Assembly: GCF_036226745.1 (NCBI RefSeq)
Contig: NZ_CP109013.1
Span: 1,674,001-1,738,000 of the forward strand
Length of the DNA stretch: 64,000 nt
Source: Streptomyces sp. NBC_00683
GTDB taxonomy: Bacteria > Actinomycetota > Actinomycetes > Streptomycetales > Streptomycetaceae
Direction: 5' to 3'
Below, piece after piece: positions 24,439-33,130 of the stretch. Position numbers and translations under genes: made by a program. Each line of letters opens with the position of its first letter. The first letter of the stretch is position 1. A model generated the notes under the pieces. It saw nothing but the letters and a program-made list of their open reading frames with translations. It did not search any database and was not told the origin of the DNA.

Positions 24439-25278
24439 ACCGGGTGCGCCGGTGCGCAGCGCGGTGAGGACCGCTTCGGCCGTCGCCGCGTCGCGGGCAG
24501 CCGTGAAGGGCAGGGCGTTGCCGCCGGTGATGCGGTACGGGACCCCGGCGAGCGTGGACTCGGTGCCGCCCGCCTCGGCGACCAGCAGCAGGCCCGCCGC
24601 GTGGTCCCAGGCCAGTTCCCAGTTGAAGGCCACCGCGTCCTGCGCACCGCAGGCGACGGCGAGGTACTCGAGGCCCGCCGATCCGCAGGACCGCGCCTCG
24701 ATGCCTTCCGTGCGCAGGCCGAGCAGCGCACGCTTCTGGGCTTCGGAGGTGTAGTCGGGGTGGGACATCGCCACCCTGAGGACGGCTCCCGGCACGGGCG
24801 AACCGCTGTGCAACGGCGTGCCGTTGAGCGTGGCGCCACGGCCCCGTACGGCGACGGCCATCTCGCCGAGCGCGGGGGCGTACGTCCAGGAGGCGAGCAC
24901 CTCGCCGCGGTGGGCGAGGGCCACCAGGGTGCAGAAGCCGGGTTCGCCGTGGACGAACTGGCGGGTGCCGTCGACCGGGTCGACGATCCAGACGGGTGCG
25001 TCCTGGCCCAGTGCGTCGTACACCGACGGGTCGGCGTGGACGGCCTCCTCGCCCACGACGGCCGAGCCGGGCAGGAGCCGGGTCAGCGACGCGGTGAGGT
25101 GCTCCTCGGCACGCCGGTCGGCCGCGGTGACCAGGTCGTGCGGGCCGCTCTTCTCCACGATCTCGTGCGTGGCGAGCTGCCGGTACCGCGGCATGATCTC
25201 GGCGGCGGCCGCTGCGCGGACCGCCGCCTCGACCTCGGTCAGGTTCCCTGCGTCCGCAGCGAGGAAGTCATCGATCAT
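24418..25278 (-). CDS. Inositol monophosphatase-family phosphatase
   Basis: 286-residue metal-dependent sugar-phosphate phosphatase. The acidic metal site is GEEAVHAD and the signature WIVDPVDGTRQFVHG, with the C-terminal AWDHAAGLLLVAEAGG motif. Relatives act on inositol phosphate, histidinol phosphate, fructose bisphosphate or PAP, so the substrate cannot be read. It lies 45 bp after the gamma-glutamyltransferase gene and may be the last gene of the peptide-uptake operon. It overlaps the convergent nucleotidyltransferase by 21 bp. Confidence 0.87.
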   Translation of the reverse strand: MIDDFLAADAGNLTEVEAAVRAAAAAEIMPRYRQLATHEIVEKSGPHDLVTAADRRAEEHLTASLTRLLPGSAVVGEEAVHADPSVYDALGQDAPVWIVDPVDGTRQFVHGEPGFCTLVALAHRGEVLASWTYAPALGEMAVAVRGRGATLNGTPLHSGSPVPGAVLRVAMSHPDYTSEAQKRALLGLRTEGIEARSCGSAGLEYLAVACGAQDAVAFNWELAWDHAAGLLLVAEAGGTESTLAGVPYRITGGNALPFTAARDAATAEAVLTALRTGAPGSGPSGA

Positions 25279-25323
25279 GCCTCCAGCTAAGCACGGTCGC
25301 CGGGGAACATTGCAGGTGGGCGG

Positions 25324-27129
25324 TCAGCGGCCTACCGCGTACCCCTGCATGCCGCGCGGATTGGCGGCGGCGGACAGCACTCCGGTCTCCGGGTCGCGGG
25401 CGACGGCGCACATGCGCCCCTCGGACCAGGCGTCGCCGACCGTGACGTCGTGCCCGCGCCGGCGCAGCTCCTCGATGACCTCGGGGTCCATCCCCTCCTC
25501 GACGGTCATGCTGCCGGGCCGCATGCCCCGCGGGAAGAAGGAGCCGGGGAAGCTGTCGTTGTGCCAGTTCGGGGCGTCGATGGCGCCCTGCAGGTCGAGG
25601 CCGCCGCGGACCTCGGAGCGCAGTGCGACGGCGAGGAAGAAGTGGAGCTGCCACTGGTCCTGCTGATCGCCGCCCGGCGTGCCGAACGCCATGACCGGGA
25701 CGCCGTCGCGGAGCGCGAGGGACGGGGTCAGGGTGGTCCGGGGGCGGCGGCCCGGGGTGAGGGAGTTGGGCAGTCCCTCGTCGAGCCAGGCCATCTGGAG
25801 GCGGGTACCGAGCGGGAAGCCGAGCTCGGGCACCACAGGGTTGGACTGGAGCCAGCCACCGCTGGGGGTGGCGGAGACCATGTTGCCCCAGCGGTCGACG
25901 ACGTCGAGGTGACAGGTGTCGCCGCGGGTCGCGCCGTCCTTGGCGACGGTCGGCTCGCCCGCGCCCGCGGCCGGTATGCCCATGGCGTCGAAGCCGGACT
26001 CGCCGGAGGCGACGGCGTGGGCGTGCGCGCTGAGGACGGGGGTACGGCCCTCGGGGCTGCCGGGGCGCAGCTCGCGCGAGGCCTCGGCGGTGACGAGGGC
26101 GCGGCGTGCCGCGTTGTACGGCTCGGAGAGCAGTGCGTCCAGGGGTACGTCGGCGGCGTCGCCGTACCAGGCCTCGCGGTCGGCCATGGCGAGCTTGCAG
26201 CCCTCGACGAGGAGGTGGACGTAGTCCGCGGAGCCGTAGGCGGGCAGTTCGGCCGGCAGCAGGGCGAGCTGCTGGAGGAAGGCGGGGCCCTGGCTCCAGC
26301 CGCCCGCCTTGGCCAGGGTCCAGCCGTTCCAGTCGTACGTGGCCGGGGCCTCGTAGGACGCCGACCAGTCGGCCAGGTCGGCGGCGGTGAGGGTGCCGGT
26401 GTGGTGGGCACCGCTGGTGTCCAGGGTGGGTACGGCGGCCTGGCGGACGAGCGCCTCGGCGATGAAGCCCTCGCTCCAGACCTTCCGGGCGGCCTCGATC
26501 TGTGCGATCCGGTCGTCGCCGCCGGTCTCCTCGGCCTCGGTCTGCAGGCGCCGCCAGGTCGCGGCGAGTGCGGGGTTGCGGAACAGCTTCCCGGGCTCGG
26601 GGGACTTCCCGCCGGGCAGGTACACCTCGGCGGACGACTTCCACTCGTTCTCGAACAGCTCGCGGACCGTTTCGACGGTCTGCCCGATCCGCTCGACCGG
26701 TGCGTGGCCGTCCTCGGCGTACCCGATCGCGTACCGCAGCACCTCGGCGAGCGTCTTGGTGCCGTGGTCGCGCAGGAGCACCATCCAGGCGTCGAAGGCG
26801 CCGGGTACGGCGGCCGCGAGGGGTCCGGTGCCGGGAACGAGCTCGAGGCCGAGTCCGCGGTAGTGGGCGATGGTCGCCCCCGCGGGCGCCGGGCCCTGGC
26901 CGCACAGGACCTGTACGTCGCCGTCCCTGGGCGCCACGATCATCGGCACCTCACCGGCGGGCCCGTTGAGGTGCGGTTCGACGACGTGCAGGACGAATCC
27001 GGCGGCGACGGCCGCGTCGTAGGCGTTGCCGCCGTCCTCCAGGACGGCCATCGCGGACTGCGAGGCGAGCCAGTGGGTGGAGGACACCATGCCGAAGGTG
27101 CCCTGGAGGGTGGGCCTGGTGGTGAACAC
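25324..27129 (-). CDS. Gamma-glutamyltransferase family protein
   Basis: 601-residue Ntn-hydrolase-family protein. The N-terminal half has SQSAMAVLEDGGNAYDAAVAAGF and PGAFDAW. The self-processing site reads GDTCHLDVVDRWGNMVSATP, where the usual TTH nucleophile block is TCH and keeps the first Thr. FGTPGGDQQDQWQLHF near the C-terminus matches the family glycine motif. No signal peptide is evident, so it probably works in the cytoplasm, unlike classical secreted GGT. It lies 64 bp after a five-gene peptide importer, suggesting that imported glutathione or gamma-glutamyl peptides are its substrates. Confidence 0.88.
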   Translation of the reverse strand: MFTTRPTLQGTFGMVSSTHWLASQSAMAVLEDGGNAYDAAVAAGFVLHVVEPHLNGPAGEVPMIVAPRDGDVQVLCGQGPAPAGATIAHYRGLGLELVPGTGPLAAAVPGAFDAWMVLLRDHGTKTLAEVLRYAIGYAEDGHAPVERIGQTVETVRELFENEWKSSAEVYLPGGKSPEPGKLFRNPALAATWRRLQTEAEETGGDDRIAQIEAARKVWSEGFIAEALVRQAAVPTLDTSGAHHTGTLTAADLADWSASYEAPATYDWNGWTLAKAGGWSQGPAFLQQLALLPAELPAYGSADYVHLLVEGCKLAMADREAWYGDAADVPLDALLSEPYNAARRALVTAEASRELRPGSPEGRTPVLSAHAHAVASGESGFDAMGIPAAGAGEPTVAKDGATRGDTCHLDVVDRWGNMVSATPSGGWLQSNPVVPELGFPLGTRLQMAWLDEGLPNSLTPGRRPRTTLTPSLALRDGVPVMAFGTPGGDQQDQWQLHFFLAVALRSEVRGGLDLQGAIDAPNWHNDSFPGSFFPRGMRPGSMTVEEGMDPEVIEELRRRGHDVTVGDAWSEGRMCAVARDPETGVLSAAANPRGMQGYAVGR

Positions 27130-27193
27130 GGGATAGGGCTCCTTGGTGCGGTGATGCTGTGAGGTGCGCTGTTCGGATCGTAAGGACGACGGG

Positions 27194-28270
27194 TCAGGAT
27201 GCCGCGGCCGGGGCCACGGCAGCCGGGGCCGCCGCGTCCGGGGCGGTCCCGTCGTCGTCGACGAGGTGGCAGGAGACCTGGCGCCCGCCGGGCAGCTCCC
27301 GCAGGACGGGGACCTCGGTGCGGCACCGGTCGGTGGCGAGCGGGCAACGGGTGTGGAAGCGGCAGCCGGGCGGCGGGTCCAGGGGGCTGGGCAGCTCGCC
27401 GTGGAGCACGATGCGCCGGCGGGAGCGCTGGTCGACCGGGTCCGGGACGGGAGCGGCGGAGAGCAGGGCCTGGGTGTAGGGGTGCTTGGGTGCGGCGAAC
27501 AGTTCGGCGGTCGGGGCCTGCTCGACGATCTGGCCGAGGTACATCACGGCGATCCGGTCGGCGAGGAACTCGACGGCTGCCAGGTCGTGGGTGATGAAGA
27601 GGCAGCCGAAACCGCGGTCGCGCTGGAGGTCGGCGAGGAGGTTCAGGACGGAGGCCTGGACGGAGACGTCCAGGGCCGACGTCGGTTCGTCGGCGACGAC
27701 CAGGTCGGGGTCGCAGGACAGCGCGCGGGCGATCGAGATGCGCTGGCGCTGCCCGCCGGAGAGCTCGTGCGGATGCCGGTCGGCGTGCTCGGGGCGCAGG
27801 CCGACCTGGGCGAGGAGCTCCTCCACCCGGGCGCGCACGGCGGGCCCGCGGGCCTGCCGGTTCAGTCTCAGCGGCTCGGCGATGATCTGGCCGATGGTCA
27901 TGCGGGGGTCGAGCGAGGACGACGGGTCCTGGAAGACCAGGTGGAAGTCCTTGCGCAGCGGCCGCAGGGCCCGGCGCGAGAGGTGGGTGATGTCGGTGCC
28001 GTTGATGCGGACGCTGCCACCGGTGGGTTCGTCGAGGCGCACGGCGCAGCGGCCCACGGTCGACTTGCCGCTGCCCGACTCGCCGACGAGGCCGACGACC
28101 TCACCTCGGCCGATGGTGATCGAGACACCGTCGACGGCACGGACGGTACCGCCGCCGGAGGCACCGAAGTGCCGTTCCATGGCGTCGATCTCGAGCACCG
28201 GTCCCTGAGGGCCGGGTGCGTTCTCGTCGTCGCTCCCGCGCGGGGCGGGGACGGTCTGCGCTGTGGTCAC
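27194..28270 (-). CDS. Peptide ABC transporter ATPase, DppF/OppF type
   Basis: 358-residue ATPase. Walker A is GESGSGKST, the signature is [15 protein letters not shown], Walker B is [12 protein letters not shown] and the switch His is in FITHDLAAV. The C-terminal oligopeptide-transporter extension contains [14 protein letters not shown], a Cys-rich motif of this subfamily that can hold an iron-sulfur cluster. It pairs with the DppD-type ATPase, whose end overlaps its start by 4 bp. Confidence 0.92.
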   Translation of the reverse strand: MTTAQTVPAPRGSDDENAPGPQGPVLEIDAMERHFGASGGGTVRAVDGVSITIGRGEVVGLVGESGSGKSTVGRCAVRLDEPTGGSVRINGTDITHLSRRALRPLRKDFHLVFQDPSSSLDPRMTIGQIIAEPLRLNRQARGPAVRARVEELLAQVGLRPEHADRHPHELSGGQRQRISIARALSCDPDLVVADEPTSALDVSVQASVLNLLADLQRDRGFGCLFITHDLAAVEFLADRIAVMYLGQIVEQAPTAELFAAPKHPYTQALLSAAPVPDPVDQRSRRRIVLHGELPSPLDPPPGCRFHTRCPLATDRCRTEVPVLRELPGGRQVSCHLVDDDGTAPDAAAPAAVAPAAAS

Positions 28271-29337
28271 TTTCCGGCCTCCTGGGTGGTTCGCGCGGAC
28301 TCGTCGGCCGGCGCTCCGGCCTCTGCGACCGGGTCCGCGGGGTGCGGGTGCCAGCAGGCGGCCCGGTGCGCCGCGTCGGCGCCCGCCTGCAGGTCGATGG
28401 CGGTGAGGCCTGGACGGGACGAGGTACAGGTGTCGTCGGCACGGGCGCAGCGCGGCGCGAACGTGCAGGCGTCGGGCTGGGTGTCGAGGCTGGGAACCAG
28501 GCCGGGGATCTCGGGGAGCCGCCGCTTGCCCTCGCCGCCGGGCCGCAGTACGGCGCCGAGCAGACCCCGGGTGTACGGGTGGCGTCCCGAGCCGAACAGG
28601 TCGTGGACCGGGGCCTGTTCGACGCCGCGTCCCGCGTACATCACGAGCACCCGGTCGGCGGCGTCCGCGACCACACCGAGGTCGTGCGTGACCAGGACGA
28701 TGGCGGTGCCGAGCCGTTCGCGCAGCGACTGCAGGACCTCGAGGATCCCGGCCTGCACGGTCACGTCCAGCGCTGTCGTCGGCTCGTCCGCGATGAGTAC
28801 CGCCGGGTCGCAGGCCACGGCGATCGCGATCATCACACGCTGGCGCATGCCGCCGGAGAGCTGGTGCGGGTATTCGTCGATGCGGCGCAACGGGGCGGGG
28901 ATGCCGACGAGTTCGAGGAGTTCCACGGCACGCGCCTTGGCCTCCTTCTTGCTCAGCCCCTGGTGCCTGCGGAGCACCTCGCCGATCTGCCGGCCGATGG
29001 TGAGGACCGGGTTCAGGGAGGTCATCGGCTCCTGGAAGATCATCGCGATGTCCTTGCCGCGGACCTTCTGGAGCTCCTTCTCGGACGCCCCGACCAGCTC
29101 ACGGCCGGCGAGCCGTATGGAGCCGCCGATGTGTGCGGTGGGCGGCAGCAGCCCCATCACGGCCATCGAGGTCACGGACTTGCCGCAGCCCGACTCCCCC
29201 ACCACGGCGAGGACTTCGCCGGGTGCCAGGTCGTAGGAAACCCCGTCGACGGCGTGCACGGTGCGGGTGTCGGAGCGGAAGGACACCGACAGGTCGCGCA
29301 CGCTCAGGATGGGTTCGCGCACGGGTGTTCCGGTCAT
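28267..29337 (-). CDS. Peptide ABC transporter ATPase, DppD/OppD type
   Basis: 356-residue ATPase. Walker A is GESGCGKSV, the signature is LSGGMRQRVMIAIAV, Walker B is VLIADEPTTALD and the switch is VTHDLGVV. The C-terminal extension has CTFAPRCARADDTC, the Cys motif typical of OppD proteins. It hydrolyses ATP with the DppF-type partner. Start and stop both overlap neighbours by 4 bp. Confidence 0.92.
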   Translation of the reverse strand: MTGTPVREPILSVRDLSVSFRSDTRTVHAVDGVSYDLAPGEVLAVVGESGCGKSVTSMAVMGLLPPTAHIGGSIRLAGRELVGASEKELQKVRGKDIAMIFQEPMTSLNPVLTIGRQIGEVLRRHQGLSKKEAKARAVELLELVGIPAPLRRIDEYPHQLSGGMRQRVMIAIAVACDPAVLIADEPTTALDVTVQAGILEVLQSLRERLGTAIVLVTHDLGVVADAADRVLVMYAGRGVEQAPVHDLFGSGRHPYTRGLLGAVLRPGGEGKRRLPEIPGLVPSLDTQPDACTFAPRCARADDTCTSSRPGLTAIDLQAGADAAHRAACWHPHPADPVAEAGAPADESARTTQEAGK

Positions 29338-30224
29338 CGGGTTCCTCCACGGGGGTCGAGGACGTCACGCAGCCCGTCGCCGAGCAGATTGAAGGCCAGC
29401 GTCGCCGCGACGATCGCCAGGCCGGGGAAGACCGCCAGCCAGGGGGCCGGGGCCAGGAAGGACTGGGCGCCGGACAGCATCACGCCGAGCGAGGGGTCGG
29501 GCGGCTGGACACCGAGGCCCAGGAAGCTGAGCAGTGCCTCGCCGATGATCGCGGCGGGGATGCCGACGGTCGCCTGGACGATCAGGGCGGAGGTGGCGTT
29601 GGGCAGGATGTGCCGGAAGAGCACGGTGCCGTCGCCGCCGCCGTTGGCGACGGCCGCCGCGACGTAGTCGACGTGCTTGAGCCTCAGCGTCTCGGCGCGG
29701 GTGATGCGGATGACCGCGGGGATCTGGGAGATGCCGATCGCGATGGTCGCGTTGGTCAGCGACGGGCCGAGGATGGCTGCGAGTCCGACGGCGAGCACCA
29801 GGAACGGGAACGCCAGCATCGTGTCGGTGAGGCGGGAGATCGCACCGTCGGCGAACTTCCCGTAGTAGCCGCCGATGAGCCCGAGCGGTACACCGATGAC
29901 GAACGCCAGCACGACGGCGACGAGACCGACCTGCATGGAGGCCCGTGCGCCGAACACGATGCGGGACAGCTGGTCACGGCCGAGGTCGTCGGTGCCGAGC
30001 CAGTGGGCCCCGCCGGGTTCCGCGAGCACGTTGCCGAAGTCGGGCTGCGAGGGGTCGTACGGGGCGATGAGCGGGGCGAACAGTGCGACCAGGATGAAGA
30101 CGGCCGCGATGATCCCGCCGGTGAGGGCGAGCCGGTTCTTCCGCAGGGCCCGCAGCCGTCCGCCGCCGGCACGCCGCCCGGTGACCTTCGGCGTGGCGGG
30201 GAGCGAGGGGGTAACTGTGGTCAC
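29334..30224 (-). CDS. Peptide ABC transporter permease, DppC type
   Basis: 296-residue permease with an N-terminal cytoplasmic stretch and about six membrane segments. It has the family opening LFAPLIAPYDPSQPDF, the HWLGTDDLGRD block and the EAA loop around GEALLSFLGLGVQPPDPSLG. It forms a channel with the DppB-type permease and overlaps both neighbours by 4 bp. Confidence 0.92.
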   Translation of the reverse strand: MTTVTPSLPATPKVTGRRAGGGRLRALRKNRLALTGGIIAAVFILVALFAPLIAPYDPSQPDFGNVLAEPGGAHWLGTDDLGRDQLSRIVFGARASMQVGLVAVVLAFVIGVPLGLIGGYYGKFADGAISRLTDTMLAFPFLVLAVGLAAILGPSLTNATIAIGISQIPAVIRITRAETLRLKHVDYVAAAVANGGGDGTVLFRHILPNATSALIVQATVGIPAAIIGEALLSFLGLGVQPPDPSLGVMLSGAQSFLAPAPWLAVFPGLAIVAATLAFNLLGDGLRDVLDPRGGTR

Positions 30225-31174
30225 CGGGCACCTCCGAGCCGGATGCGCGGGTCGATGACCGAATAGATCACGTCGACCAGCAGGTTGATGAGGATGTACG
30301 CGGCCGAGGTGCAGAGCACCACGGCCTGCAGCGTCGCGTAGTCACGGGTGAAGACGGCGTCGATGGTGAGCTTGCCGAATCCGGGCAGGACGAAGATCTG
30401 CTCGGTGACGACGGCCCCCGAGATCAGATGGCCGAGCTGCAGGCCGAGGACGGTGACCACGGTGACGAGTGAGTTGCGCAGGGCGTGACCGCCGATGACC
30501 TCGCGACGGGAGAGGCCCTTGGCTCGTGCCGTACGGACGTAGTCGGCGGACAGCGAGTCGAGCATCGCGGCCCGGGTCTGCCGCATCACGACGGCGGCGA
30601 GCCCCGATCCGAGGACGATCGCGGGGAGCACCATGCGCCGCAGGTTGTCGACCGGGTCGGTACCGAAGGGGACGTAGCCCGAGGCGGCGAAGACGGGGAC
30701 GGCGATGGCGAGTCCGAGGACGAGCACGATGCCGAGCCAGAAGGTCGGGATGGAGAGGCCGATCAGCGCGATGGCGTTGGCGAGCCACTCCTCCGGCCTG
30801 CCGCGGCGGACCGCGGCGACCACACCGGCGCCGATGCCGACGACGACCGCGAGGAGGAGGGAGAGCGCGGCGAGTTCCAGGGTGACGGGCAGGGCCTGGG
30901 CGATGGCGTCGCTCACGGGGAGTCCGGTACGGGAGGAGGTCCCGAGGTCCCCGGTGAGCGCGTGGCCGATGAACCGGGCGTACTGGACGACGATGTTGTC
31001 GTTCAGTCCGTAGCTCTCGCGGATCGCGGCGAGCGCCTCCGGGCTGCGTTCCTCACCGGCGAGGGCGAGTGCCGGGTCGCCGGGCAGCGCCCGGATCCCC
31101 GCGAAGACGACCATGCTGACGAGGAAGAGGGTGATGAGGGACTGGCGCAGGCGCGTCAGCAAGTACTTGGTCAT
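30221..31174 (-). CDS. Peptide ABC transporter permease, DppB type
   Basis: 317-residue permease with about six membrane segments. Family landmarks are LPGDPALALAGEE after the first segment, YVRTARAKGLSRREVIGGHALRNSL (the EAA loop), and the C-terminal ILINLLVDVIYSVIDPRIR. It begins 4 bp inside the end of the substrate-binding gene. Confidence 0.92.
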   Translation of the reverse strand: MTKYLLTRLRQSLITLFLVSMVVFAGIRALPGDPALALAGEERSPEALAAIRESYGLNDNIVVQYARFIGHALTGDLGTSSRTGLPVSDAIAQALPVTLELAALSLLLAVVVGIGAGVVAAVRRGRPEEWLANAIALIGLSIPTFWLGIVLVLGLAIAVPVFAASGYVPFGTDPVDNLRRMVLPAIVLGSGLAAVVMRQTRAAMLDSLSADYVRTARAKGLSRREVIGGHALRNSLVTVVTVLGLQLGHLISGAVVTEQIFVLPGFGKLTIDAVFTRDYATLQAVVLCTSAAYILINLLVDVIYSVIDPRIRLGGAR

Positions 31175-32778
31175 CGTGTGTACCCCGCAGTCGTGACGCG
31201 CACCAGTCCGTCGCCGTAGACGCGGATGCCCGCGACGTTCTTGTTGGCGACGACGTAGTTCTTCTGCCGGTAGAGGTAGATCAACGCGTGGGCGTCCTGG
31301 ACCTTGCGGGTCAGTTCGTCGTAGATGCCGGCGCGCTCGGCCGGGTCCGCGACGGAGCGGCCTTCGGCGATCAGCCTGTCGATCTCCGGGTCGCCCAGAC
31401 CGTAGGCATTCATCGCGCCCGCCGTCTTGAGGAAGTTGGAGACGTTGCCGTCCGGGTCGAGCCGGCCGGACCAGCCGCTGGTGAAGACGTCGTACTTCCC
31501 GGCGTCCGTCTCGGCGAGCATCGTGGCGTACTCGGTGGGCCGCAGGGAGAGTTCGAAGCCCGCCTCCTTGACCATGGCCTGGAGGACCTGGCCGACGCGC
31601 CCCTGTTCCGGGGTGGTGGAGGTCTTCAGTTCGATCTTGACGGGAGTCTTCACCCCCGCCTCCTCGAGCAGCTTCTTCGCCTTGGCGACGTCGCGCTCGG
31701 GGCAGTCCTGCGGCGGTACGCCGGGGGCGATGGCGGACTGCGGGGAGATCGGGCCGCAGGCCGGTTCGTACATGCCCTGGAAGACGACCTTGTTGATGAG
31801 GTCGCGGTCGATGGCGAGCTCGAAGGCCTCCCGGACCCGGACGTCACGGCCGAGGGGGGTGTCGATCTTCCCGGGCTTCTCGCCGAGGCCCTTGACGTTG
31901 CCGACGTTGATGCCGATGCCCTGGTAGCCGAGCGAGGGCGAGTTGAAGAGCTGGAGCTTGGGCTCGGTGAGTGCGCTCTGCACATCGACCGGGGCCATCT
32001 GGTCACCGATCTGGAGGTCGCCGGAGCGCAGATTGGCCAGCCTGACGTTGCCGTCGGGGATGGGCTTGTAGATGACCCGGTCGAGGTGGACCTTGGCGGC
32101 GTCGTAGTAGTGGGGGTCCTTCTCCAGGACGATCCGGTCGCCGCCGACCCGCTCGACGAAGCGGAAGGGGCCGACACAGGACGGGTGGTTGGTGAAGTTC
32201 TTCCCGTACTTCTTCAGCGCGGTCGGCGACATCACCATCCCGGAGCGGTCGGCGAGCACGCCGGTGAGCGGGACGTAGGGATGGTCGAGCACGATCCGTA
32301 CGGTGTGCGGACCGGTGGCCTCGATGGTGCGGGCCGGAGCGAGCTCCGTACCGCGCGCCGAGCCGGGGAGATCGCGGTGGCGCAGCAGTGAGGTGGCCAC
32401 GGCTTCGGCGTCGAGCGCCGTTCCGTCGCTGAAGGTGAGGCCGGGACGCACCTGGACCGTGACCGTGAGGCCGTCGGCCGAGGTGGTGGGCAGGGCTGCG
32501 GCGAGCTGCGGCACGAGGGTGCCGTTCTCGTCGATGTCGTAGAGCTTCTCGCACATGCCCGCGAAGACGGTGCGGCCCACGAGCGTCTGGGCGAGCGTGG
32601 GGTCGAGCTTGTCGGGATCCGAGTTGAGGGCCACCGTGATGGTCCCGCCGTCGCGCACGGACCGTTCATCGGTCTTCCGTACACCGCCGACCTCGGTCGC
32701 CGAGGACTGCAGCGAAGCGCAGCCCGAGGTCAGGGACACCAGGGCAACCGCCACCATGGCTACCGTTTTTCGGCGCAC
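31171..32778 (-). CDS. Peptide ABC transporter substrate-binding lipoprotein, DppA type
   Basis: 535-residue type II binding protein (SBP family 5), anchored by a lipobox, LTSGC, after an 18-residue signal. It has the family opening GGTITVALNSDPDKLDPTLA and the C-terminal region of extracytoplasmic solute-binding family 5. It is the first gene of the operon, transcribed leftwards from the promoter region at 32779-32851. It captures peptides outside the cell. Ligand is inferred as glutathione or gamma-glutamyl peptide only because the operon continues into a gamma-glutamyltransferase gene. Confidence 0.9.
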   Translation of the reverse strand: MRRKTVAMVAVALVSLTSGCASLQSSATEVGGVRKTDERSVRDGGTITVALNSDPDKLDPTLAQTLVGRTVFAGMCEKLYDIDENGTLVPQLAAALPTTSADGLTVTVQVRPGLTFSDGTALDAEAVATSLLRHRDLPGSARGTELAPARTIEATGPHTVRIVLDHPYVPLTGVLADRSGMVMSPTALKKYGKNFTNHPSCVGPFRFVERVGGDRIVLEKDPHYYDAAKVHLDRVIYKPIPDGNVRLANLRSGDLQIGDQMAPVDVQSALTEPKLQLFNSPSLGYQGIGINVGNVKGLGEKPGKIDTPLGRDVRVREAFELAIDRDLINKVVFQGMYEPACGPISPQSAIAPGVPPQDCPERDVAKAKKLLEEAGVKTPVKIELKTSTTPEQGRVGQVLQAMVKEAGFELSLRPTEYATMLAETDAGKYDVFTSGWSGRLDPDGNVSNFLKTAGAMNAYGLGDPEIDRLIAEGRSVADPAERAGIYDELTRKVQDAHALIYLYRQKNYVVANKNVAGIRVYGDGLVRVTTAGYTR

Positions 32779-32820
32779 GAAGGCCTACCTCCCGCCAGGA
32801 GTGATCAAGGGAATATCGCA

Positions 32821-32841
32821 GACCGTATTTCGCATACAGTC
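32821..32841. promoter_or_regulatory. Operator candidate of the peptide-uptake operon
   Basis: GACCGTAT-N5-ATACAGTC is an inverted repeat with one mismatch, 43 bp upstream of the dppA-type ATG. Reading on the minus strand, TTGCAC (32851-32846) and TACGGT are spaced 18 bp and could be the -35 and -10, so the repeat would cover the -10. The rest of the 352-bp gap to the siderophore permease (32779-33130) holds one more palindrome at 33005 and no convincing gene. Confidence 0.5.
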
Positions 32842-33004
32842 CGCAGTGCAAGGGGGTCTCCCACATAGCGGACGGATAATTCTGACGATCGGGTAACGGC
32901 GGGGGCGGGTCGCCCAGGGATGCACGGATTGCCTGAACTGTGCAGGTGGGGGCCGGTCGCCCGACACTTTCGGATGCGCCGAACCGGGATGGCGCACGGT
33001 GAAA

Positions 33005-33018
33005 GTCAGGTACCTGAC
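33005..33018. promoter_or_regulatory. Orphan 14-bp palindrome
   Basis: GTCAGGTACCTGAC is a perfect palindrome in the gap between the peptide operon and the end of the siderophore permease gene. It is 227 bp upstream of the dppA-type ATG, beyond the proposed promoter. It looks like a dimeric regulator site, but the protein is unknown. Confidence 0.45.
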
Positions 33019-33130
33019 AATCGGTGCGTGGTGACTGCACACATGCGGGAGCGGGCCGCCGAGGCTTCCCCGGCCCGGCCTGAGCCGGGGCACGAGGGAG
33101 CGACGGGACCCGCTGTCCGCACGCTTTCTT

